From an uncultured bacterium (GTDB lineage: Bacteria; Bacteroidota; Bacteroidia; Bacteroidales; Muribaculaceae), in contig CAJMMT010000018.1 in assembly GCA_905214715.1 (NCBI GenBank), positions 1-48,372 on the forward strand: 48,372 bases of DNA. Direction: 5' to 3'. The notes below the pieces were generated by a model that saw nothing but the letters and a program-made list of their open reading frames with translations, was not told the DNA's origin and made no database searches. A program made the translations under genes and the position numbers. This document shows, piece after piece, positions 1-7,955 of the stretch; the first letter of the stretch is position 1; the number at the start of each line of letters is the position of its first letter.

Positions 1-6
1 AAAAGA

Positions 7-33
7 AAGCCCGCTCACGACATGAACGGGCTT
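7..33 (-). terminator. possible intrinsic terminator at the left edge
   Basis: A perfect 7-bp inverted repeat (7-13 with 27-33) is followed, reading the minus strand, by a T-rich tail (TTTCTTTT). No minus-strand gene is visible just upstream of it, so what it terminates is unknown. The rest of 34-206 holds a short hairpin (61-77) and no gene I can support. Confidence 0.3.
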
Positions 34-206
34 CAGAAGGTCATCGCATTCATAGGTGGCGGCTTTTTAATAAAGCCAGCAAAATGCCTTCTTTATCACT
101 ATAACGTACGGAGAACATTCCGGTTCATTCCATTCCCTGTTTTCCCACAATAAACAGCATCGGTATTAACGTTATTCAACAGACCTGCTACAACCGAGAA
201 ACCGAA

Positions 207-1139
207 ATGAAGCTGAAAGGATACATTCTGGCCGCCATAGCCGCCGCCACTTACGGCACCAACCCGGCATTCGCCGTACCGCTGTACGAACAGGGCATGA
301 ACCCGGCATCGGTACTGCTGTTCCGCTACCTCTTCTGCCTCCCCATACTCGCCCTGATGGCTTTGGGAAGAGGTCGCTCGCTCAGCATACGTAAAAATGA
401 GATATGGCCGTTGGCCATAAGCGGAATACTGATGGGCATATCCTCCATCACGCTGTTTGCCGCATACAACTATATGAACTCCGGAATAGCTTCCACGCTA
501 CTGTTCATCTACCCCGTCATGGTGGCAGTGATAATGTCCGTGTTCTATCACGAACCGTTCAGAGCCACTACAGGGCTCTGCCTTGTAGTCATGGGTGCCG
601 GTCTTATAATGCTGATGCACACCGGCCCCGGTGTCTCCCTTAGCCTTACGGGATGCCTGTTGGTGTTCCTGTCGTCGATAACCTACGCCATATATCTGGT
701 GATGACCAACATCTCCAAAGTGATAAAAAGCGTACCGACGCTGAAACTGCTGTTCTACCAATTCCTTTTCGGCAGCATCGTGTTCCTGTGCGCGTTAGCC
801 GCAGGGCAACCCCTCACCCTACCCTCACAGTCCTGGGGTTGGATAAATCTGCTCGCGCTCGCTATGCTGCCGTCGGTGGTATCGTTAGGATGCACCACCC
901 TGGCCATACACAGGATAGGCTCGACGGCAACCGCCATCTTCGGGGCCCTCGAACCGTTGACCGCAGTGATACTCAGCATAGTGATCTTAGGCCAGACAAT
1001 GACCCCGAGAGAAGCGGCAGGCGGCGTGCTGATACTGATAGCCACCACCCTGATAGTGGTCTCCGACCCGGTAGACAAAGCCATCCTGAGGGTAAGAAAG
1101 CTATTCCCGCCCCTCCGCCACCGTAGAAGACATGGTTAG
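207..1139 (+). CDS. DMT-superfamily (EamA) transporter
   Basis: This 310-residue protein is a ten-helix inner-membrane transporter of the drug/metabolite transporter superfamily. It shows two tandem EamA-type repeats, roughly residues 5-137 and 148-285, each with hydrophobic helices and short polar loops. The first repeat has the typical 'NPASVLLFRYLF' segment and the second the 'FGALEPLTAVILSI' segment. The C terminus is short and basic. Family members export amino acids, metabolites or drugs; the substrate cannot be read from sequence. The gene is single and convergent with the peroxidase gene, with a 4-nt overlap of the two stop codons at 1136-1139. Confidence 0.9.
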   Translation: MKLKGYILAAIAAATYGTNPAFAVPLYEQGMNPASVLLFRYLFCLPILALMALGRGRSLSIRKNEIWPLAISGILMGISSITLFAAYNYMNSGIASTLLFIYPVMVAVIMSVFYHEPFRATTGLCLVVMGAGLIMLMHTGPGVSLSLTGCLLVFLSSITYAIYLVMTNISKVIKSVPTLKLLFYQFLFGSIVFLCALAAGQPLTLPSQSWGWINLLALAMLPSVVSLGCTTLAIHRIGSTATAIFGALEPLTAVILSIVILGQTMTPREAAGGVLILIATTLIVVSDPVDKAILRVRKLFPPLRHRRRHG

Positions 1140-1600
1140 TCCGCAAGGATCTGGGTGGCGTGTATTTTGGTCTTGATTTCCTTGGGGCCGAATACACGCT
1201 CTATTTTACCGTCCTCCCCTATCAGGAAAGTCGTGCGGAAAATACCCATGTATTTCCTTCCATACATGCTCTTCTCGCCCCATACGCCCATCTCCTCGGC
1301 AAGCTTATGCTCCGGGTCGGTAATCAGACGGAACGGAAGGTCATTCTTGGCGATAAACTTCTTATGGCTCGCCGCCGAATCGCAGCTTACTCCGACAACG
1401 GCATAACCCTTGCCGAGCAACTCGTCATAATTATCACGCAGACTGCAAGCCTCGGCAGTGCATCCCGAGGTAGAATCCTTAGGATAAAAATAGAGCACCA
1501 ATTTACGACCGGCAAAATCAGACAATCTCACCTCATTTCCATCCTGATCCACCCCCAAAACTTCAGGCACACTATCACCTGTTTTCTTCATCTCACTCAT
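1136..1600 (-). CDS. bcp: thioredoxin-dependent thiol peroxidase (BCP/PrxQ type)
   Basis: This is a 154-residue atypical two-cysteine peroxiredoxin that reduces hydroperoxides with electrons from thioredoxin in the cytoplasm. The motif 'TSGCTAEACSL' carries the peroxidatic Cys47 and the resolving Cys52, with the five-residue spacing of E. coli BCP. The 'FYPKDST' strand before it and the conserved arginine in 'GIFRTTFLI' also fit. The reading frame is open to 1678, but the extra 26 residues are unlike the family, so I start at the ATG ending at 1600, which gives the usual length of about 150. The stop overlaps the convergent transporter gene. Confidence 0.93.
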   Translation of the reverse strand: MSEMKKTGDSVPEVLGVDQDGNEVRLSDFAGRKLVLYFYPKDSTSGCTAEACSLRDNYDELLGKGYAVVGVSCDSAASHKKFIAKNDLPFRLITDPEHKLAEEMGVWGEKSMYGRKYMGIFRTTFLIGEDGKIERVFGPKEIKTKIHATQILAD

Positions 1601-1761
1601 GATTCTAATTAATGTAACGAGAGACTCCCTCAACTTCCCGGAGAGAGGAAGTCGAAGGAATCGGATTATTTCAAGCACAAAAGTCGCGTCAGCCGGTAAA
1701 TCCCGAATCGCAGTTTAGTTCACAACTAACAACTCAAAACTCACGACCAATGACTAACAAC

Positions 1762-2340
1762 TCACAATATAATATCGTCTGCCGACTTGGAAATATTGCG
1801 CATGTTGGCCGCGAAAACAAATCTGTAGATACCGAATAGAATCAGCGACAATCCAATGTAGAGCCATACGGCGATACCGCCAGAGATAGGATTGGTCATG
1901 AAAATTATCGCCAAGATAATCGTAGCCACAAGAAGCAGCACCGACACGATGGTCCAACCGGTGGAATAAGAAGAGAGGACCATCATCTCACAAAGCGCGT
2001 TGATAGCCGCGACGATAATCCAGACACCGACGAAAAATACGAAGGCGGTAGTCAGCACAACTGCCGGCAATGTGAAAAGCCACACACCGCAAATCAGTTC
2101 AAGCATCCCCAATGCAAGTGCCCAACCCCAGTTCCAGCCGACATTTGAGTTACCGAAAGCCAGACAGATATTCAGCACACCGGCCGCGCAAAGGCAACCT
2201 GCAAATACATAAGCGAACACCTCCATAGAGGTAACGGGCGAGCAAAGACACCATATACCCAACCCCAGACTGATGATACCGGTAACGATCGGGAGCCACG
2301 ACAATTTCCGCAGTCCCGACTTCAAAGTAAACTGTTTCAT
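1762..2340 (-). CDS. HdeD/DUF308-like membrane protein
   Basis: This protein of about 192 residues has six hydrophobic helices arranged as three helical pairs, as in the HdeD (DUF308) family. Glycine-rich turns such as 'GIISLGLGIWCL' and 'LGMLELICGVWL' recur. E. coli HdeD is linked to acid resistance, but the biochemical role of Bacteroidales members is unknown. I start at the ATG ending at 2340; an in-frame ATG eight codons upstream (2364) is possible. It lies 56 nt downstream of the small helical-repeat gene on the same strand and may be cotranscribed. Simple direct repeats of 12 bp lie just past its stop. Confidence 0.8.
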   Translation of the reverse strand: MKQFTLKSGLRKLSWLPIVTGIISLGLGIWCLCSPVTSMEVFAYVFAGCLCAAGVLNICLAFGNSNVGWNWGWALALGMLELICGVWLFTLPAVVLTTAFVFFVGVWIIVAAINALCEMMVLSSYSTGWTIVSVLLLVATIILAIIFMTNPISGGIAVWLYIGLSLILFGIYRFVFAANMRNISKSADDIIL

Positions 2341-2396
2341 AGCATAAATATTAGTTAAATCCATAACAGCTCACCCGACCACCAGGTTCAACCCAA

Positions 2397-2759
2397 TCAC
2401 CGCAGTATGTTTGCGGCCCTCCGTAGATAATCCGCCGCCGTTCCGTCCGCCTTTTCGGCATAATGCATCTGGGTATTATAGTCGTCTATCGCCCGGTCGG
2501 CACGGCGATTATAATCCTTTGCCCTGTATGCATCTCCTTTTCGGGTATAATAGGCCGCCTCACGCTGATACCCTTCAGCCTTCTTAAGATAATACTGAGC
2601 CTCCCGACGGTATCCGTCCGCCTTTTTCTGATAATACTCAGCCTCCTGCATGTACCGTTTGGCCTGACGAGCATTATAGTCATCGGCCAACGCTGTCATC
2701 GGCACAAGTGACATTAACAGGGTAAGTAGTATTGCAATTCGCTTTTTCATAAGAATCAT
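2397..2759 (-). CDS. small exported helical-repeat protein
   Basis: This 120-residue protein begins with a signal peptide cleaved near 'MTALA' (about residue 25). The mature part is highly charged and built of 14-residue repeats of the form YYxKKAxGYxREAx at residues 42-55, 56-69 and, degenerate, 70-83. These should form amphipathic helices, perhaps a short solenoid or coiled coil in the periplasm. The ATG overlaps the stop of the WG-repeat gene as ATGA, which argues for translational coupling; an internal ATG three codons later (2750) gives a more typical signal-peptide start. I do not recognise a named family. Confidence 0.7.
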   Translation of the reverse strand: MILMKKRIAILLTLLMSLVPMTALADDYNARQAKRYMQEAEYYQKKADGYRREAQYYLKKAEGYQREAAYYTRKGDAYRAKDYNRRADRAIDDYNTQMHYAEKADGTAADYLRRAANILR

Positions 2760-3895
2760 AATTTTTGATTTTGTACAATCTCACCCTTTGAATTGATTAT
2801 AACACCGGCAGAAATATCCTTATAACGACAAAGATAGGTATCTTTTGTCAGCGGAAGCACTTCGCAGTAAAGAGGTTCGGTCACTATATCTCCCTCTACG
2901 GTACATAGACCCTCATATCCATCAGACATCCGATAACGCATCAATGTAGTCATGTCAAAGATACGGTCTCCGACTTTATCCAGCTCATTTTTATCATAAT
3001 ACATCTTTTCAACCTCGTACAAAAGGAACTTATCAGACTTCGTTCCATCAAAATCGTATGCTACCTGAAGATGGTTAGGCAATGTCGCTATAATGCCAAC
3101 GTCTTCCGTCACGGCTATCTCAGGATACCCGGTTTCCGTAACCGGCACTCCTTTGTCGTTCAATACATACCACAAACCCTTCTCACCGTTATTCTCCTGC
3201 ACACGCCAGAAATTCCTTGCCTCCGGAATCACCCACCGGTATGTCGGCTTCACAACCCAATCACCATTTCTGTCAATAAGACCCATAAGACCACCGTCAA
3301 CAGCCATCGCGCAGTAATCGCCATGAAAGACATACCCCTGATTCTTGGGATTGAAAGCAAACTTCTTATTAATGGCAGCCTTACCGGAATGATCAATGAA
3401 ATGAATACTGTCGCCCTCAGCCACAGCCGCAATGCCATTAGAGAACACCCACGCCTTGGGATACTTGGCAGGAATAGCAACCTCACCACTATAACGGTTG
3501 AGATATCCTCGCTTGTCATTCTTTGAATAAACAATCAGACTATCTCCATCGGCCGGGATAGCTATCCAATCAATACCCTTTGTAATTACTTCACCGGTTC
3601 TGACGTTCAATATCACACCCGGTTTGCCACCGAATCGTGATCTGGCGAACGCAAGTTGGTTGCTGATGCGCTGTTTTTCCCCATAGCGATTGAGGTCCTC
3701 AAATTCATTGCGATACCATAACCAGGCCAAGAAGCAGGTGCATAATACGATACAAATAGTCAGCACCAACCAGATCACACGCCAGAAAGGAGTTTTATAC
3801 TTAGGGTTAAGACCACGTCCCACCCAACAGATTGCCTGCCATACTCCCTGGAAGAAGTTAGCAAGCCATTGCTTAAAAGTAATCTTGTCGCTCAT
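2756..3895 (-). CDS. membrane-anchored WG-repeat protein
   Basis: This protein of about 379 residues has a cytoplasmic N terminus, one strong transmembrane helix (about residues 40-60, 'VIWLVLTICIVLCTCF') and a long extracytoplasmic part with WG/KWG-type beta repeats. Examples are 'GYLNRYSGEVAIPAKYPKA' and 'MGLIDRNGDWVVKPTYRW', the usual pattern of G-x-I-D-x-x-G followed by V-x-P-x-Y. Such repeats are usually taken to be binding scaffolds; no enzymatic motif is visible. I start at the ATG ending at 3895; the frame stays open 13 codons further. It follows the HD-domain gene by 62 nt and is the last gene of the long minus-strand cluster that I link to it, although membership is uncertain. Confidence 0.78.
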   Translation of the reverse strand: MSDKITFKQWLANFFQGVWQAICWVGRGLNPKYKTPFWRVIWLVLTICIVLCTCFLAWLWYRNEFEDLNRYGEKQRISNQLAFARSRFGGKPGVILNVRTGEVITKGIDWIAIPADGDSLIVYSKNDKRGYLNRYSGEVAIPAKYPKAWVFSNGIAAVAEGDSIHFIDHSGKAAINKKFAFNPKNQGYVFHGDYCAMAVDGGLMGLIDRNGDWVVKPTYRWVIPEARNFWRVQENNGEKGLWYVLNDKGVPVTETGYPEIAVTEDVGIIATLPNHLQVAYDFDGTKSDKFLLYEVEKMYYDKNELDKVGDRIFDMTTLMRYRMSDGYEGLCTVEGDIVTEPLYCEVLPLTKDTYLCRYKDISAGVIINSKGEIVQNQKL

Positions 3896-3957
3896 CGATA
3901 ATAAAAGTTTAGTTATATACTTAATGAGCGACATTGGTAAGAAAATCTATCTCACCG

Positions 3958-4503
3958 CTAAGGAATTTGTTTTTTCCCCGAAGCATCTATTCGGTCGGCA
4001 TCATGTATCACTCTCCACAATCCGGATTGTCGCACCATCTCAACCTCCGGTAGATCAGCCTCTTTTGCATGATGACCTCCCATATGCCACCTGATTGCTC
4101 TTCTTTCATCATCACTCATTTTGAGGCCACAATCGTCCAACAACCTGATGGACCGACACCCATGACCCTTTATATGGATAGAATTATGATGAATTACTCC
4201 ATCTTGGGAAACATATAATTTCGAGGCCTTGCAGACATCATGCAGAATTCCAGCAATTATAATACTATCTCGAGGAAGGCTCTTATCAAGAGCCAAAGCG
4301 ACATTGCACACACCTAAACAATGCTGCGCCAAACCTCCCTTCCAATTATGATGTCTGTTCACAGAAGAAGGCGCATGGAAGAAGCCACTCGAGTCAAGAT
4401 AATCAATCACATTGTCAACTCCATCACGATGAGTTGATTTCAGCAATGCAAGGATTTCCATCCTTATATTCTCAATTTCACTATCTGACAACAGCTTACC
4501 CAT
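3958..4503 (-). CDS. HD-domain phosphohydrolase-like protein
   Basis: This 181-residue soluble protein has the metal-binding layout of the HD superfamily. His61 lies in 'KGGLAQHCLGV', the His-Asp pair is H88-D89 in 'GILHDVCKA', further histidines follow in 'HGCRS' and 'RWHMGGHH', and a late aspartate is in 'IHDADRID'. HD enzymes hydrolyse phosphate esters of nucleotides or second messengers; the substrate here is unknown. The gene follows the M48 protease with a 6-nt gap, so it probably belongs to the same transcript. In this setting a nucleotide signal hydrolase is possible but unproven. Confidence 0.8.
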   Translation of the reverse strand: MGKLLSDSEIENIRMEILALLKSTHRDGVDNVIDYLDSSGFFHAPSSVNRHHNWKGGLAQHCLGVCNVALALDKSLPRDSIIIAGILHDVCKASKLYVSQDGVIHHNSIHIKGHGCRSIRLLDDCGLKMSDDERRAIRWHMGGHHAKEADLPEVEMVRQSGLWRVIHDADRIDASGKKQIP

Positions 4504-4509
4504 AAAGTA

Positions 4510-5883
4510 TCACTTTAGATTATTCGAATTATTCATAGAGGCAACAAAGATTTCATAGAATCCGTTACGAATGTGGAGTTTGAAATCAATATCGAGATAA
4601 ATACAATCTCCTTCGTGACATTGGATCTCATACGGGACAGCTACAATTCCGTTTATCGCATATACACTAACGATATGCTTGCCCGGTGCCGTCCTTATTG
4701 AAAATTCAAATCCTTTGATAAAATTGCCATTCCCGACTGATTTCCCATCAAGAATTATCTGATATTTGCCTTCGGCCAACGGTAGCTTGTGTTTTCTCTT
4801 ATCAAGATGAAATGTAAGTTTTACAGATCTTCTTATAAGCCTCGCCTCTTCATATTTTGAATGAAGCTTTAGTAAGACAGGCAATATTTCAATTCTTTCA
4901 TTGTAATTGCTATGAAAATCATGGTATCCCTTACTTTGAATATTACCCAGTTCAAGCCTCTCTATCCTATTTCTGACAGAAGTAGCCATAGATTTTACTC
5001 CATAATGATGATTTCTACAAAGACCTATGAGTAGTGATGGAATATCCGAACATCTGAATTTAATTTTGTAATTAACACTGACCCACTGAATATATTGTGA
5101 ATAGTATCTAAGAAGTGATACCTTTACCAATGTCTGGGCCAATATCTCAGCATTCATATTCTCAACTGCTACATCATCGGCCGACAATTCCTCGCCTTGA
5201 GAAAGATATTTATAATGCCGGTCAATTATAGAGCAAAGCCAAAATGCGAAATAGGAAAACAAATCAACCTGGCTATTTATCATATTGCTCCATACACCCC
5301 CAGGCTTCCTCATGTTTTTGATAGATGTGAAGGATTTTGAGAATTGAGATATTACGTATATCGGTGTTTTCTTTCCTAAAGAACCGGATACATAGTGGCC
5401 GAATTCATGATACAGAATTACCCGTAACTCATCCTTGGAAAGTGTTTCAAGCAGTACTTCTCCTATAACCAGTTCTCGTTTAGGTTTCCTCAGCATCGAC
5501 AGTATCGTAGGACGACAAAACACCGCCACATTAACCCCTGGCGCGACATATATACCCTGAGGAACAGATAAATCCAGGGCTGTTGTAATCTCATCAATGA
5601 TCTGCAACACTTCATTATATTTCGTGAAGTTCATTCGATGGTAACTATCGGGTAATGGAGTCTTGAAAAACATTGCCACTGTCATTTTCCACAATAGATA
5701 CAGTCCTCCCAGTCCCATGACAATATATGAACCAGACCAGTCATATTCTGGATGGGTTAATGTAATTGCTCCAATGTAAATCAAGATAACTTCAAGCAGA
5801 ACAAAGACAATGCAGCCGGCAAAGAACCATCCGACTGCATACTTTATCTTACGCTCATGATATATTCTTTGTGCATCATTCAT
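4510..5883 (-). CDS. M48-family membrane zinc metalloprotease
   Basis: This 457-residue protein has two N-terminal membrane helices (about 14-41 and 51-72). It then has an M48 catalytic domain with the zinc motif HEFGH at 159-163 and the third ligand Glu232 in 'EELSADDVAVEN', matching the family's E-x3-D pattern. The last ~130 residues look beta-rich ('GKYQIILDGKS', 'PGKHIVSVYA'), like a PEGA-type add-on. HtpX-like M48 proteases cleave membrane or envelope proteins, so a quality-control or activation role for partners in this cluster is plausible. Its ATG overlaps the stop of the acidic-protein gene by 4 nt. Confidence 0.88.
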   Translation of the reverse strand: MNDAQRIYHERKIKYAVGWFFAGCIVFVLLEVILIYIGAITLTHPEYDWSGSYIVMGLGGLYLLWKMTVAMFFKTPLPDSYHRMNFTKYNEVLQIIDEITTALDLSVPQGIYVAPGVNVAVFCRPTILSMLRKPKRELVIGEVLLETLSKDELRVILYHEFGHYVSGSLGKKTPIYVISQFSKSFTSIKNMRKPGGVWSNMINSQVDLFSYFAFWLCSIIDRHYKYLSQGEELSADDVAVENMNAEILAQTLVKVSLLRYYSQYIQWVSVNYKIKFRCSDIPSLLIGLCRNHHYGVKSMATSVRNRIERLELGNIQSKGYHDFHSNYNERIEILPVLLKLHSKYEEARLIRRSVKLTFHLDKRKHKLPLAEGKYQIILDGKSVGNGNFIKGFEFSIRTAPGKHIVSVYAINGIVAVPYEIQCHEGDCIYLDIDFKLHIRNGFYEIFVASMNNSNNLK

Positions 5884-6179
5884 TGAGTATTATTCTCAAA
5901 GTCCTCATCATCTTCAAGATCATCGTCTGAAACAATGTCTTCATTCGATTCATCACCGAGGAAGCCACACATAGCGAGGGGTTCATAACCAAATGCCGAC
6001 ACATCAAATTCAAGGCCAGAATCATAGTGTTCATCTCCATCTACCAGTCGCATCGCATTCTCAGCGACAGAAAACATCTCGAACGACGACAAGTCGGAAA
6101 ATTCAAAATCCATTTTTCCGAAACCACTCTCGATAAGAGAAGCCAGCTTCTCATCGGTAAGTTTATTTGACACTTTCAT
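5880..6179 (-). CDS. small acidic protein of unknown function
   Basis: This 99-residue protein has a helical, mildly hydrophobic N-terminal half ('TDEKLASLIESGFGKMDF') and a very acidic C-terminal tail full of Asp and Glu. No signal peptide or membrane helix is visible and I recognise no family. It is flanked by ATGA overlaps on both sides, with the 58-residue ORF upstream and the M48 protease downstream. The three are therefore almost certainly translated together. Its role could be that of an adaptor, inhibitor or antisigma-like partner, but that is speculation from size and position only. Confidence 0.7.
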   Translation of the reverse strand: MKVSNKLTDEKLASLIESGFGKMDFEFSDLSSFEMFSVAENAMRLVDGDEHYDSGLEFDVSAFGYEPLAMCGFLGDESNEDIVSDDDLEDDEDFENNTQ

Positions 6180-6352
6180 ATTTTCCCGGTTTCCTGATTA
6201 AAGAACATCATGGCCTTTAAAATTACAATAATATTCTCACGAAATCTCACATTGTGAGACATCTTTCTCAAGATTTCCCTACGGGTTACCGGTAAGCCCT
6301 TCTCTAAAGTCAAAGCAATCAATTCAGATTTAGTCAAATTTTCAAGCTCCAT
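6176..6352 (-). CDS. 58-residue ORF, unknown
   Basis: I translated this short frame by hand. It starts at the ATG ending at 6352 ('MELENLTKSELIAL'), overlaps the end of the sigma-like gene by 11 nt, and ends at a TGA that overlaps the ATG of the acidic-protein gene. The product is 58 residues, with a predicted helical, basic middle ('TRREILRKMSHNVRFREN') and a hydrophobic patch near the end. The overlap on both sides matches the style of this operon and supports a real gene. No family is recognised. Confidence 0.6.
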   Translation of the reverse strand: MELENLTKSELIALTLEKGLPVTRREILRKMSHNVRFRENIIVILKAMMFFNQETGKI

Positions 6353-6932
6353 AACCCAATAAGATTAATTGTTTTTGTAAATGCCTTTTAGCTCTTGAAT
6401 AACGCGTATAGATATAACCTGCATATTGTTTTTCATTCATCAATTCCAAATGATTGGCATCAAGAAATGGTTTTGCCTCCTCCAATACATCACCCGGTTT
6501 CTCTCCATCTATGAGTATCTTCTCAACGAGAAATCTATCAAGAGGCTTCATGTTCCCGATAAGATGTTCCACGTCACTTTGAGTAAAACCATCCTGAGCT
6601 TCAACAGAATTATCCTTTATCGGAAACGGTTCATTACCATAATAACACAACCGGCTATCCCGCTTATTTTGGAAATATCGTGTGGCTATGACCGTAACAT
6701 AAGTATTGAGAGAACATGAGAACTTGAATATGCGCAGTTTGTGCCAATCATTACCGGCAACGTACTCAAAGAACTCTCCGATCAGACTTTCCGGAGACTC
6801 CTTAGCATCACAGAAATATTGCCCGATATATGTCAATACAGCCCGGCAATGATTGAAGAAAAACTCTTCAATCATTGCCGCATCATTGGCAATCAGCCTG
6901 TTAACTATATATTTATCCTCTTCGGAATTCAT
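6342..6932 (-). CDS. sigma-70/ECF-like regulator
   Basis: This 196-residue protein resembles a diverged ECF sigma factor. Residues ~15-90 look like region 2: 'SLIGEFFEYVAGN' sits where DDxxQExF normally lies, and 'KFSCSLNTYVTVIATRYF' where the F-x-x-WL-x-x-IA motif lies. The C terminus ends like region 4 ('YTRYSRAKRHLQKQL'). The helix-turn-helix between is weak, so it may be a sigma-like regulator and not an active sigma factor. A 111-nt gap upstream (6933-7043), the largest inside the central cluster, may hold an internal promoter. It could control this cluster. Confidence 0.6.
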   Translation of the reverse strand: MNSEEDKYIVNRLIANDAAMIEEFFFNHCRAVLTYIGQYFCDAKESPESLIGEFFEYVAGNDWHKLRIFKFSCSLNTYVTVIATRYFQNKRDSRLCYYGNEPFPIKDNSVEAQDGFTQSDVEHLIGNMKPLDRFLVEKILIDGEKPGDVLEEAKPFLDANHLELMNEKQYAGYIYTRYSRAKRHLQKQLILLGYGA

Positions 6933-7043
6933 TTACGATAGTTTCTAGGGGGAAAGGCCATAACACAGATTGATGACAGATGGGAAGTACCGTATCAATA
7001 TGCGTTAGTTGCAATACTATAATCACTACCAATCACCTAATGC

Positions 7044-7955
7044 TCATCTAACTCCGTCTCCTCCACATGAGTAGCAACTAATCTTTCCGCTTCCGCCGCA
7101 TGTGAAGCAAGTCATGCTATAATAGCCAAAACCCGTAGAACCGAAACCATTGCATGTCGGGCAAGTTCTGCTTCCATCTCCATCACAATCAGAACATTTC
7201 CCTTCTTGCGAGATATAGATAGAAGCAGACACATTATCTTCCTTCACGTATAAAGTTCCGCTTCTGGAATATTCGCTATTTCTCGGTACTACAAGAGTAA
7301 AGCCTTCGCTCGTCCTATCCTCTATTCTGCAAAATTCAGGATAGTTTATTTCCGGGCCGCTACCATCAGTTTCTAAATCAATATGTATACTGCCGCCATC
7401 GATGTCACTCTTTAAAGAACTTTCAGATAATCGTATGAATTGAGTCTGGCCGTACTGTCCAATCGGAAGCGTCTGTATTATCTTTCCTGATTTGATTGTT
7501 ATATGGTCTTCTCTGTCTTGCCCCGTAGTATTAGGAAGACAATGAATAGTGAAACTGCTGTCATGTTCATCAATCGTCACCCAGGATGGCTTATAGCTTA
7601 TCTCCCATATATAACCGTCATAATCAATATTGACATCCGACGTTCCACCACTTTTGACAAAAAGTTCACCTTGGGAATTGAAAGTCATATATGTTGTTGA
7701 ATTCATCATGTGAGAACCCCATAAGAAAAGAATCGCGACTATGATTACTGCTGCAATAATTACGCGCCTTATGATTTTCCAGGTCTTAGACTTGGTTTTG
7801 GGCTTAGCAACCGAAATGTTGCCTTCATTCCGGCCGTTTTCAGTTGGTCCAGTTGCAGTAGAACCCGATTCGGCTTCAGTCAATTTGCTGCCGCAATTTG
7901 TACAATAACTAAGGTTGTCGGGGTACTCCCTTCCACACACATTACAACGTTTCAT
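7044..7955 (-). CDS. membrane protein with zinc ribbon, BACON-like domains and DnaJ-type zinc finger
   Basis: This 303-residue protein has an N-terminal zinc ribbon (Cys4, 7, 18, 21), a low-complexity linker, and one membrane helix at about 63-79 preceded by a basic stretch, which suggests cytoplasmic N and external C. Two BACON-like beta domains follow (about 95-168 with 'PSWVTIDEHDSSF', and 173-251 ending 'ASIYISQEG'). The tail has exactly four CxxCxGxG motifs starting at residues 254, 265, 283 and 294, as in the zinc-finger region of DnaJ, but there is no J domain. The start codon overlaps the PrsW stop (TAATG), so the two are coupled. The combination is unusual; a substrate-holding role is possible. 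Confidence 0.8.
   Translation of the reverse strand: MKRCNVCGREYPDNLSYCTNCGSKLTEAESGSTATGPTENGRNEGNISVAKPKTKSKTWKIIRRVIIAAVIIVAILFLWGSHMMNSTTYMTFNSQGELFVKSGGTSDVNIDYDGYIWEISYKPSWVTIDEHDSSFTIHCLPNTTGQDREDHITIKSGKIIQTLPIGQYGQTQFIRLSESSLKSDIDGGSIHIDLETDGSGPEINYPEFCRIEDRTSEGFTLVVPRNSEYSRSGTLYVKEDNVSASIYISQEGKCSDCDGDGSRTCPTCNGFGSTGFGYYSMTCFTCGGSGKISCYSCGGDGVR

Noticed and set aside
1725..1764. 12-bp direct repeat ACTAACAACTCA (1725-1736 and 1753-1764) in an AT-rich spacer
   Set aside because: It is a short low-complexity repeat with only two units and irregular context. It is not a CRISPR array and no function is supported.
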